Shown here one piece after another: positions 1-5,675 of a stretch of DNA of 7,671 bases (position 1 is the first letter of the stretch; each line of letters opens with the position of its first letter). The notes beneath the pieces are model-generated. The model was not told the origin of the DNA and made no database searches. It saw only the letters and a list, made by a program, of their open reading frames with translations. The translations under genes and the position numbers were made by a program. The stretch covers positions 1 through 7,671 of the forward strand of contig RFHL01001060.1 in NCBI GenBank assembly GCA_003696875.1. The letters are read 5' to 3'. This DNA is from Bacteroidota bacterium. Its GTDB lineage: Bacteria; Bacteroidota; Bacteroidia; J057.

Positions 1-530
1 GTGTCCACCTTGCCATCGATGCGGAAGAAGATGTAGCCGCTGTCCCAGCTCCAGTGCATGCTGGGGGACTGGAAGGCCAGCGGATTGCTGGCGTCGTAGG
101 TGGAGGGGTCCAGGTGGTTGGTCACCGAGTCAATACCGACGTTGAAGCGCAGACTGGGCTTGGCTCCTGCGGTGATTTCCCCCAACTCATACATCATCTG
201 GCCGGCCTTGACCAGCAAGTATACGTCCGGCGCATCAAAGTCGCTGGCGTCGCCCAGTTCCAGACCCGAGACATAAAACTGGATAGTGCTGAACTCCACG
301 GCCACCCCGTTGATGGTATAGACTTGGTTCAGGGCAAAATCGGAGCTGCCCATCATCGGGTGAAAATGCATCGTCAACTCGGGCAGTATACAGATACCGC
401 CGTCCTTGGCGTCGGCATCATAGTTCACGGCATCAGGATTGGTACAGCCCTCCTGCTTACAGCTTTGGAGGGAGAAAAGGCCCGGCAGCAGCAGGCTGAG
501 GAAGGTCAGTTGAAGAAGGGTACGTTTCAT
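1..530 (-). CDS. MbnP-like copper-binding lipoprotein (partial, cut at left edge)
   Basis: The reverse strand reads 176 codons from ATG 530-528 without a stop and leaves the window. Residues 1-23 are a lipoprotein signal with lipobox LQSC (C24), so the product should be anchored in the envelope. Residues 28-49 carry a GCTNPDAVNYDADA segment closed by a second Cys (C29, C47), a motif common in Bacteroidota surface proteins. The body then follows the MbnP pattern: a beta-strand start with H55 and H57, YTINGVAVEFSTIQFYVSGL (71-90), FNVGIDSVTN (129-138), and near the edge MHWSWDSGYIFFRIDG (158-173). Characterised MbnP proteins bind copper, using a tryptophan oxidised to kynurenine by the dihaem enzyme MbnH. 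W160 and W162 are plausible equivalents, but this is inference. It is the last visible gene of a four-gene operon, 37 bp after the DUF4625 gene, with an A-rich leader (GAAAAACCAACATC) before ATG and no Shine-Dalgarno. The C-terminal part is outside the window. Confidence 0.85.
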   Translation of the reverse strand, partial: MKRTLLQLTFLSLLLPGLFSLQSCKQEGCTNPDAVNYDADAKDGGICILPELTMHFHPMMGSSDFALNQVYTINGVAVEFSTIQFYVSGLELGDASDFDAPDVYLLVKAGQMMYELGEITAGAKPSLRFNVGIDSVTNHLDPSTYDASNPLAFQSPSMHWSWDSGYIFFRIDGKVD

Positions 531-567
531 GATGTTGGTTTTTCTAAGTAGATGGAGCCGGATGGGC

Positions 568-954
568 TCATTGGATAAAAAAATGGCGAATGTCCATGGC
601 CTCGTTGCCATGATGGTCCAGGGCGATGACGCGCAGTTGGTACGAGGTTGAGTCGGTCACCTCGGGGACAAAGGTTTCGGAAAAATCAGCCGCGACATCG
701 TGATAGTGGAATAGCGCTTCCCAGGCCTGCAGGCCCGTTTTCAAATCAATCACCCGGAACGAAACCAGGTGGAGCTGGTCGTTTTCCGAGATGGTGGCCG
801 AGATCAGAATCGTATCTCCGCGCTGGAAGGTGGCCGCGTCTTCAGGCTGGTGAATCTCAATGACGGGTGCGGCGACATCCTCGGCGGCCGGTTCGCGGCA
901 AGCCAATAAACTGAGGAGAAACAACAAGATCAGGCCGAACCAGATGGGTTTCAT
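568..954 (-). CDS. DUF4625-type lipoprotein
   Basis: This gene encodes a 128-residue protein with a short positively charged N terminus, a hydrophobic stretch (4-18) and lipobox LLAC (C19), so it is probably an envelope lipoprotein. The remainder is one Ig-like beta-sandwich. It has the pattern APVIEIHQPEDAATFQRGD (29-47), a strand ending ENDQLHLVSFRVID, and a closing strand YQLRVIALDHHGNEA, which fits the DUF4625 family of small Bacteroidota lipoproteins. It is noticeably His-rich (FHYHD, DHHGN, RHFF), which would suit metal contact but is not proof. It lies 40 bp after the beta-barrel gene and 37 bp before the MbnP-like gene on the same strand, so cotranscription is very likely. The molecular function of the family is unknown. 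The operon suggests an accessory role in periplasmic or surface metal handling. Confidence 0.8.
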   Translation of the reverse strand: MKPIWFGLILLFLLSLLACREPAAEDVAAPVIEIHQPEDAATFQRGDTILISATISENDQLHLVSFRVIDLKTGLQAWEALFHYHDVAADFSETFVPEVTDSTSYQLRVIALDHHGNEAMDIRHFFIQ

Positions 955-994
955 GTTGTGAGGTAGGGTAGGCGAAGAGGTGAATGGAAAGGGA

Positions 995-1876
995 TCAGAT
1001 CAGGACGTGCAAGTAAATCGAGGCCCGGGGACCGCTGATAACGGCCCCCTCGGCATAGTGCTGCCACAAGGGGAGTTGGGCTTGGCCACCCATGATGAGG
1101 CGGCCCCGGCTGCTTTCCAGCCCGGCGAGGGCATGGAGCCCTCGACCTCCGCTTTCGGCCTGAAAAATCCCCCGGGACACATCCCGGGCGATGACATCGC
1201 CTGCGAGACCGGCATAGGGCATCAGGCTGAAGGCTCCTCGCCGTTGCCAGTAGAAGGCATAGGCCATGCCTTGCAGTTGATCCCCAAAGCGATAGGCTTC
1301 GGCATTGGTCCCATTCCACCGGCCGGATACCTGCAGGTGCAGACCCCACCGCTCGCGGCGCAACTGGTACAGCAGCAGGCCGAGCAGGTCAGTACTCCCG
1401 CTGCCCAGCTGAAACTGGGCGGGCATACCCGTTTCCCCCGGCGGCCGGAACCGGCCGGTAGGGAGCTCCACGCCCCCGCCCACCAGCAGGTGGTGGTGCC
1501 AGCGCCGCAGGCTGCTGTCAGGCGTCCGGATGAGGGAATAGCTCAGCAGTACGCTCAGGTCGCCGATCCCTTGCAGATCGCCTGCGTTTGTCGCGGCTTG
1601 CCGCGCGAGGTAGCGATAGGGAAGGGCGGCCATCAGCTGCACCCGCGGATGCGGGTACCAGCGACCCCAGGCCTCGATTTGCTGAAACTGGTCCAGCGTT
1701 TCGTAGCCCCGGTAGCGGTAGCTGAGCGATTGCCAGCGCAGGCCGGCAAAGTGGGTATGATACATGGGGAGGACGCCCAGGGTGTTCCCGGCACTGCTAC
1801 AGCCGCATACGTCACAAGCTTGTGCTTGTCCCAGCCATAGCAGCAAGAGTGCCCCCCACATCAGCAGGGTTTTCAT
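995..1876 (-). CDS. Outer-membrane beta-barrel 'transporter family' protein with CDVCGCS motif
   Basis: This 293-residue protein has a signal peptide at 1-20 (cleavage likely after AQA), giving a mature N terminus of CDVCGCSSAGN with C21, C24 and C26. A HTHFAGLRWQSLSYRYRGYE segment and a run of alternating hydrophobic, aromatic-rich strands follow, for example VQLMAALPYRYL, WHHHLLVGGGVELPTG, GLHLQVSGRW and ISGPRASIYLHVLI. This is the appearance of an outer-membrane beta-barrel of the kind annotated in Bacteroidota as 'transporter', related to the MetA-pathway phenol-degradation family. The clustered cysteines at the mature N terminus could ligate a metal or be a divergent lipid anchor, though QAC is a poor lipobox. 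The second gene of the operon, it may move metal or a metal complex across the outer membrane; the substrate is inferred from neighbours only. ATG 1876-1874 is chosen because the signal peptide starts there. Confidence 0.75.
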   Translation of the reverse strand: MKTLLMWGALLLLWLGQAQACDVCGCSSAGNTLGVLPMYHTHFAGLRWQSLSYRYRGYETLDQFQQIEAWGRWYPHPRVQLMAALPYRYLARQAATNAGDLQGIGDLSVLLSYSLIRTPDSSLRRWHHHLLVGGGVELPTGRFRPPGETGMPAQFQLGSGSTDLLGLLLYQLRRERWGLHLQVSGRWNGTNAEAYRFGDQLQGMAYAFYWQRRGAFSLMPYAGLAGDVIARDVSRGIFQAESGGRGLHALAGLESSRGRLIMGGQAQLPLWQHYAEGAVISGPRASIYLHVLI

Positions 1877-1920
1877 TCGCTTTCACTGATCTGATAAGAA
1901 ACATGAGTATGCCAAGCCGG

Positions 1921-1937
1921 ACACGCGCAGAGCGTGT
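1921..1937 (-). repeat. Intercistronic hairpin between the Cys-rich and beta-barrel genes
   Basis: The arms ACACGC and GCGTGT form a perfect 6-bp GC-rich stem around a 5-nt loop, in the 81-bp gap between the first two operon genes. No T-run follows on the minus strand, so it is not a typical intrinsic terminator. It could stabilise processed mRNA ends or attenuate transcription, or be chance. Confidence 0.4.
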
Positions 1938-1957
1938 GTAGGTGGCAGGCAGGAAGA

Positions 1958-2347
1958 TCAGGAAAACCGTTGGGGGGGTGGGGTAGGGGGGGGCAAGCTG
2001 TCCCGCTCGTAGACACCGGCCAGCCAAAGGGCGCAGGCGGGTGTCGTACCCGACACGACCTGCGTACAGCAGGAGGTGACGGGGCGTTGCCAGACCAGCA
2101 ACTCTTCAAATTTAGGCACCGGGGGGGCGGGCACGGTCGCATCCTGTGGCTGCGGATCCACCGCCTTTTCCAGCTGGGCCGCGAGATAGCATTTGCCGTC
2201 ACACTTGAGCTGGGGCCGTCCCTTGTTTACACACAGGACTTCTGCGATGTAGGCCTTGTTGATCGCATACTCCACGTAAGGCAGCACCGGCCGGAAGAGC
2301 AGGAGGCTGTAGAGGAGGATGAAAGCCAGACCGGAGAAGCGACGCAT
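1958..2347 (-). CDS. Small Cys-rich membrane-anchored protein, first gene of the metal-handling operon
   Basis: The product has 129 residues. Residues 1-22 form an uncleaved-looking hydrophobic N-terminal helix. The conserved-looking core is LCVNKGRPQLKCDGKCYL (38-55), a C-x9-C-x3-C motif (C39, C49, C53). I recognise this pattern from uncharacterised small Bacteroidota proteins that typically read 'C.NK..P.l.CnGKC'. A Pro-rich linker follows, then C93, C94 and C105, and a PPPTPPP tail encoded by long C runs. The three-Cys motif next to an MbnP-like gene suggests metal binding or metal-thiol transfer at the inner membrane; no function is established. It leads the operon, with a strong Bacteroidota -7 box about 30 bp before its ATG and no Shine-Dalgarno. 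The tail frame is fragile, because a one-base loss in the C8 or C7 run gives a longer protein (see findings). Confidence 0.75.
   Translation of the reverse strand: MRRFSGLAFILLYSLLLFRPVLPYVEYAINKAYIAEVLCVNKGRPQLKCDGKCYLAAQLEKAVDPQPQDATVPAPPVPKFEELLVWQRPVTSCCTQVVSGTTPACALWLAGVYERDSLPPPTPPPQRFS
1972..1993 (+). repeat. G-rich tract (G7-T-G4-TA-G8), quadruplex-capable
   Basis: The plus strand has runs of seven, four and eight guanines separated by one and two bases. Enough GGG units exist to fold an intramolecular G-quadruplex on the template strand of the overlapping gene. On the coding strand the same tract encodes the PPPTPPP tail of the small Cys-rich protein. Homopolymers of this length are prone to replication slippage and sequencing indels. 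Confidence 0.65.
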
Positions 2348-2377
2348 AAGGAAGCTGAGCAGGGGCGAATTCGTCTA

Positions 2378-2385
2378 CAAATATA
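2378..2385 (-). promoter_or_regulatory. Bacteroidota -7 promoter box of the metal-handling operon
   Basis: The minus strand reads TATATTTG, an exact match to the Bacteroidota primary-sigma -7 consensus TAnnTTTG. It lies 30 bp before the ATG at 2347 and within a locally AT-rich patch of an otherwise GC-rich window. Transcription would start near 2372, leaving a leader of about 24 nt with no Shine-Dalgarno, as is usual in the phylum. I see no convincing TTG -33 element at the expected position near 2405, so the promoter may need an activator or a different sigma factor. Confidence 0.55.
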
Positions 2386-2441
2386 ACGAAAACGTAATGG
2401 AAATGTGGCTTCCCCCCGGATGATTTTCGTCACCAGTTGAC

Positions 2442-3143
2442 TCAAGGCTGGGCCGCGACATCCCAGAACCAATGGAGTTCGCCATTTTGGGGTTGAATAT
2501 GAGCCGCCGGATAGGCCTGGTAGCCAGGCTTTTGGCCAAAAATTTCCTGGAGTTTGGGGCGCTTGCCTGCGCCGGTGATGAGAAAAGCCACCCGCTGGGC
2601 GGCATTGATGACCGGACCGGTGAGGCTGATGCGGATCTGGCCGGAAACGGGATGGGTGGCCACCGCGCAGGGGCCGGGCGCGGTCATCAGCTCCATCTCG
2701 TGCGGGAAGATGGAGGCCGTATGTCCGTCTTCACCCATGCCCAGCCAGATCAAATCGAAGACAGGCTGACCGTCAGTTTGGGGGAGTACCGCCAGGATTT
2801 CCTGGCCATAGCGGACGGCTTCGCCGGCCGGATCGGCTTCGCCCCGCACCCGGTGGAGGTTTTCCGGGGGCAGGGGCACTTGCTCCAGCAGGGCCTCCCG
2901 GGTCATGCGGTAGTTGGAGTCGGCATCGTCGGGGGGGACGCAGCGCTCATCGCCCCACCAGAGGTGGAGGCGTTCCCAGGGCAGGTCGGCCTGGGCCCAG
3001 AGGGCAAACATCCGCTTGGGGGTACTACCCCCGCTCAGGGCCATGTGAAAGGGACCGCGGGTCTCGGCGAGGACTTCCTGCAGCCAGATAGTGGCCGCCT
3101 CGGCCACCTGGGCCGCTTTTTCAGAAAGGTGAATCTGGGACAT
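2442..3143 (-). CDS. pgl: 6-phosphogluconolactonase (DevB/Pgl type)
   Basis: This cytosolic enzyme hydrolyses 6-phospho-D-glucono-1,5-lactone to 6-phosphogluconate in the oxidative pentose phosphate pathway. The 233-residue length is normal for the bacterial DevB-type family, which shares its fold with glucosamine-6-phosphate deaminase. Visible motifs are the phosphate-binding SGGSTPKR (37-44), WWGDERCVP (62-70), DSNYRMTREALL (75-86), and the active-site segment GMGEDGHTASIFP (135-147), which holds the catalytic-type histidine H141. All key positions appear intact. The gene follows rsgA by 65 bp on the same strand, but the gap holds a promoter-like array, so it may also be transcribed alone. 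Neither zwf nor gnd is in the window. The start ATG 3143-3141 gives the usual short N-terminal strand, and no in-frame alternative is better. Confidence 0.95.
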   Translation of the reverse strand: MSQIHLSEKAAQVAEAATIWLQEVLAETRGPFHMALSGGSTPKRMFALWAQADLPWERLHLWWGDERCVPPDDADSNYRMTREALLEQVPLPPENLHRVRGEADPAGEAVRYGQEILAVLPQTDGQPVFDLIWLGMGEDGHTASIFPHEMELMTAPGPCAVATHPVSGQIRISLTGPVINAAQRVAFLITGAGKRPKLQEIFGQKPGYQAYPAAHIQPQNGELHWFWDVAAQP

Positions 3144-3160
3144 GCATTGGTTTTGGGGCG

Positions 3161-3192
3161 CAAATAGCGATTTCCTGCGGCAAGGCGCAAAA
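3161..3192 (-). promoter_or_regulatory. Candidate promoter of pgl
   Basis: In the 65-bp gap after rsgA the minus strand reads TTTTG (3192-3188), exactly 19 nt, then GCTATTTG (3168-3161). Spacing and the TTTG halves match the Bacteroidota -33/-7 arrangement, but the TA of TAnnTTTG is missing. The start site would fall near 3155, leaving a very short leader. The match is weak, so pgl may instead rely on read-through from rsgA. Confidence 0.33.
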
Positions 3193-3208
3193 TCGAGGGT
3201 ATGGCTAG

Positions 3209-4213
3209 CTACATCTTCCCCCGCTTATACGCCTTTTCCTTCATGATCTCCTTGGCCATTTTCCCAAATGCCTTGTCCCGCTTGCGCTTTTCGGCCACAG
3301 TAGCCTGAAAGTGGGCCTGCTCGCGTTTCAGACGGTGGTAGTTTTCAAACTGGGCTTCGGAAAGCTCGCCTTGGTCCAGGGCGGCGAGGACGGCGCAGCC
3401 TTTCTCATGCGTATGGCTACAGTCGGAAAAGCGGCAGTCTTCGGCCAGGGTGGTAATCTGGATGAAGGTGCTGTCCAGTCCCTCGTCGGACTCGGTGAGG
3501 CCCACCTCCCGCAGGCCCGGACTGTCGATCAGGAAGCTGCCATTGGGTAAGGCAAATAACGCTCGGTGGCTGGTGGTATGACGGCCCTTTTTGTTGCTGG
3601 TGCTCAGGGATTGGGTAGACATGCTTTCCTGCCCCAGCAGGGCATTGGTCAGGGTGGACTTCCCCACGCCCGAGGAGCCCAGGAGGCAATAGGTATGGCC
3701 GGGAACGAGGCTGGCCTGAAAATCGGAAACGCCCAATCCCGAGGTATGGCTCACCACAAAAACCGGGACGCCAGGCACGCGTTTCTGGACTTCGCCCCGG
3801 TGGGCTTCCTGCTGGGCCTCGTCAAGCAGATCGGCCTTGTTCAGGACGATCAGGGGCTGGATGTCATGCGCGTGGCACAGGGTCAGGTAACGCTCCAGAC
3901 GGTTCAGGTTGAAGTCCCGGTCCAGGGCCTGCACGATGAGGGCCGCATCGACATTGGTGGCCAGGACCTGCTTTTCCCCGGAACTGCTCACTGACTGTCG
4001 TTCCAGCAGGTTCTTTCTTGGCGCGATGCCGTGAATGATGGCATGCTCCCCGTCGTAGGCCTCGACCTGAACCCAATCCCCCACCGCGGGCAGGTCGGCC
4101 CGCGTCTCGGCGGCGTAGCGCAGGTTGCCGAGCAACTCTGCCCGGTAGACCCGCGGCGGGACGCTCACTTCGTAGCGGTCCCGGTATTCGGCGATGATAC
4201 GGCCTGTTTCCAT
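3209..4213 (-). CDS. rsgA: Ribosome small-subunit-dependent GTPase RsgA
   Basis: RsgA (YjeQ) is a circularly permuted GTPase that binds the 30S subunit near the decoding site late in assembly and releases maturation factors on GTP hydrolysis. The order of parts is diagnostic. An N-terminal OB-fold occupies about 1-75 (VGDWVQVE 44-51). The permuted G domain follows with G4 NKADLL (125-130), G5-like SHTSGLG (155-161), G1 P-loop GSSGVGKST (179-187), G2 region RHTTSHR (211-217) and G3 DSPGLRE (230-236). A C-terminal zinc knuckle has ligands C260, C265, H267 and C273 (C-x4-C-x-H-x5-C), and the tail is Lys/Arg-rich and presumably contacts rRNA. At 334 residues it is full length with no missing motif. 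It is divergent from the T9SS-exported protein gene across a 181-bp gap and upstream of pgl. Confidence 0.97.
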   Translation of the reverse strand: METGRIIAEYRDRYEVSVPPRVYRAELLGNLRYAAETRADLPAVGDWVQVEAYDGEHAIIHGIAPRKNLLERQSVSSSGEKQVLATNVDAALIVQALDRDFNLNRLERYLTLCHAHDIQPLIVLNKADLLDEAQQEAHRGEVQKRVPGVPVFVVSHTSGLGVSDFQASLVPGHTYCLLGSSGVGKSTLTNALLGQESMSTQSLSTSNKKGRHTTSHRALFALPNGSFLIDSPGLREVGLTESDEGLDSTFIQITTLAEDCRFSDCSHTHEKGCAVLAALDQGELSEAQFENYHRLKREQAHFQATVAEKRKRDKAFGKMAKEIMKEKAYKRGKM

Positions 4214-4245
4214 GAGGGATTGGGTGGCTAGGTATGGAGGAAAAA

Positions 4246-4272
4246 GCCAGCATTCAAACCACGCTGGCCAGC
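4246..4272. repeat. GCCAGC / GCTGGCCAGC inverted-repeat cluster in the divergent gap
   Basis: A perfect 10-bp palindrome GCTGGCCAGC (4263-4272) is preceded by GCCAGC (4246-4251), giving two alternative pairings of the same half-site. It overlaps the candidate rsgA promoter and lies between two divergent genes, where an operator could sit. No regulator gene is present nearby. Confidence 0.35.
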
Positions 4273-4286
4273 TATTGTATGCAAAA
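4255..4286 (-). promoter_or_regulatory. Candidate promoter of rsgA
   Basis: In the divergent gap the minus strand reads TTTTG (4286-4282), 19 nt, then GTGGTTTG (4262-4255). It has the same spacing and the same missing TA as the array before pgl. The start would lie about 36 nt before the rsgA ATG. A palindrome (GCTGGCCAGC) sits between the two boxes. This is pattern evidence only. Confidence 0.3.
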
Positions 4287-4394
4287 CGCGGATTTGATCT
4301 CCCGGGTTTCCCTGGCGTAATTACGTTTTACTTACCCGAGGCTACCAAGTGCTGCTTGTCCCATTCTTTTTTCTTTCACCAAAACCACCCTTAG

Positions 4395-5675
4395 ATGAAA
4401 TCTATTTCCGTTTTCAGTCTGCTGATCTTCTTTGCCCTGGGCCTCATGGCCCAGGATTGCCTGACCGGGCCGGGCTTTTTCCGGCTGGTGACCATCGACA
4501 ATAGCGCTGGGCCCGCCCTGAGTGATGTACAAGTACCTGTCTCCTTTCAGACTGATACCCTGGTCTCGGCGGGCAAATTGCAGCCCGATGCCAGCGACCT
4601 ATGGGTGGTCAATGCCGACTGCGAGCCGCTCCCATTTTTTCTCGACAGCTTGACCTCTGCCAGCAGCAACACCCTTTGGGTTCGCCTGCCCGCCGTTCCG
4701 GCGGGGGGAACGGTGAGCTTTGAGTTGTACTACGGCGGTAGCGCCTCGCCCCATGGACCCGATGGCGACAGCACCTTTCTCTTTTTTGATGACTTTTCCG
4801 GCGACAGTGTGGACTTGGACAAATGGCAGCCCATCGGGGGCTATGCCACCCTCGCCATCGAAGATGGGGCACTGGCCTACGCCAGCAACGGCAGCAATCC
4901 TGGCCCGCGTTTCAAGTTTGTCCGCACCGCGATGGCCTTTGACGAAGAAGTCGTCTTCGACTACAGCGCCCGCATCACCAATTCCAACGGGGTGGGTTTT
5001 AGCAGCGCCGACGATACGATTTCCCGTATCCTTTTTCGCCAGTCAATCTTCGGCTTTGATACCCTCAATCAGGTAGCCCTGATGCTAGATACCACCAGCA
5101 ATGGTTATCAAGTCGAGGGGATGTACCCCTTGATTCGCTATCCGCGGTTCGAATACCGGCATGCTACCATCCGCACCGGTCTTGTCGATAGTGTGCTCAC
5201 CTTCACCTACTTTGCCAATCTTACCGAAAGCAGTGCCCAGACCGATACCTTTGCGCTGACCCAGGTTCGCATGGGCGGTTTTCATTTTTTGGTATCATCC
5301 TTTCTCAGTGCCCAGACCGTCTACCTGGATTACCTGCGCGTGCGCCGGGATTTGCCCGAGACCCTCATGGCTACCGTTGGGGAGGAAGGTGCCCTTGTGG
5401 CCAGTTCCCTCCGGGACCTGATCCAGCTTGACCTGAGCGTCAGCCCAAATCCCAGTCTGGGCCAGGTACGCCTCCAGGGCCTTCCTGGTGGATCTGTTGC
5501 CCTACAGTTGTTTGACCTGCAAGGTCGTCGGGTCTGGTCGCAAAAAAGCCAGGCTACCATGGGCGTACCCCTGCAACTGGACCTGGGCTCCCAGCCTGTC
5601 GGCTGGTACAGTCTGCTGTGTACGGATGAGCAAGGCCGCATAGGCCGGGTGTTGCTGCAATTGCGGGACAACTAA
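4395..5675 (+). CDS. Secreted DUF2341 / concanavalin-like protein with T9SS type A sorting domain
   Basis: The 426-residue product has a Sec signal peptide (1-20, MKSISVFSLLIFFALGLMAQ). A DUF2341-type domain spans about 30-135: FFLDS (81-85), NTLWVRLPAVPAGG (92-105), ELYYGG (110-115) and the FLFFDDFSGDSVDLDKW segment (128-144) typical of these proteins. A lectin/LamG-like beta-sandwich follows (about 145-320, ending TVYLDYLRVRR). Residues 345-426 are a type A T9SS C-terminal domain (SVSPNPSLGQVRL, LFDLQGRRVWSQ, PVGWYSLLCTDEQGR), so the protein should be exported through the outer membrane and attached to the surface or released. DUF2341 has been associated with sugar or cell-surface binding; no catalytic residues are obvious, so an adhesin or glycan-binding role is inferred. 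It is the only plus-strand gene here, and its TAA overlaps the stop of the convergent glycosidase gene. Confidence 0.88.
   Translation: MKSISVFSLLIFFALGLMAQDCLTGPGFFRLVTIDNSAGPALSDVQVPVSFQTDTLVSAGKLQPDASDLWVVNADCEPLPFFLDSLTSASSNTLWVRLPAVPAGGTVSFELYYGGSASPHGPDGDSTFLFFDDFSGDSVDLDKWQPIGGYATLAIEDGALAYASNGSNPGPRFKFVRTAMAFDEEVVFDYSARITNSNGVGFSSADDTISRILFRQSIFGFDTLNQVALMLDTTSNGYQVEGMYPLIRYPRFEYRHATIRTGLVDSVLTFTYFANLTESSAQTDTFALTQVRMGGFHFLVSSFLSAQTVYLDYLRVRRDLPETLMATVGEEGALVASSLRDLIQLDLSVSPNPSLGQVRLQGLPGGSVALQLFDLQGRRVWSQKSQATMGVPLQLDLGSQPVGWYSLLCTDEQGRIGRVLLQLRDN

Noticed and set aside
54..551. 165-codon plus-strand frame at the left edge
   Set aside because: It mirrors the MbnP-like gene on the minus strand, which has a lipobox and family motifs; the plus frame has no recognisable features.
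724..735. 12-bp palindrome GGCCTGCAGGCC in the DUF4625 gene
   Set aside because: A palindrome without spacer needs only six matches, and this one falls in ordinary coding sequence (GLQAW) with no regulatory context.
980..1840. 286-codon open frame on the plus strand opposite the beta-barrel gene
   Set aside because: It lies wholly antisense to a gene with a signal peptide and family features. Its translation is low-complexity Pro/Gly/Ala/Gln without domain motifs, as expected of antisense frames in GC-rich DNA.
2041..2056. 6-bp hairpin GTGTCG-TACC-CGACAC inside the Cys-rich gene
   Set aside because: Six-bp stems are expected several times by chance in a window this size, and this one lies in coding sequence with no terminator features.
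2386..2441. Terminator search after pgl
   Set aside because: Only a 4-bp stem (GTCA/TGAC) is present with no T-run, so no intrinsic terminator can be supported.
2472..3167. 231-codon open frame on the plus strand opposite pgl
   Set aside because: The minus-strand gene has all Pgl motifs. The antisense translation has none and is a codon-bias shadow.
4085..4104. 7-bp inverted repeat CGCGGGC/GCCCGCG in rsgA
   Set aside because: It is within conserved OB-fold coding sequence and is explained by GC-rich codons for Arg, Ala and Pro.
4293..4329. Possible promoter for the DUF2341 gene (TTTG at 4293-4296, TACGTTTT at 4322-4329)
   Set aside because: The -7-like box is one base off consensus, but the 25-nt spacing to TTTG is too long, so the pair is not a supported promoter.
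4689..4713. Two overlapping, mutually exclusive 7-bp hairpins in the DUF2341 gene (CCCGCCG/CGGCGGG and CCGTTCC/GGAACGG)
   Set aside because: It resembles a switch, but it sits mid-gene in codons for PAVPAGG, and 7-bp stems of this GC content are expected by chance.
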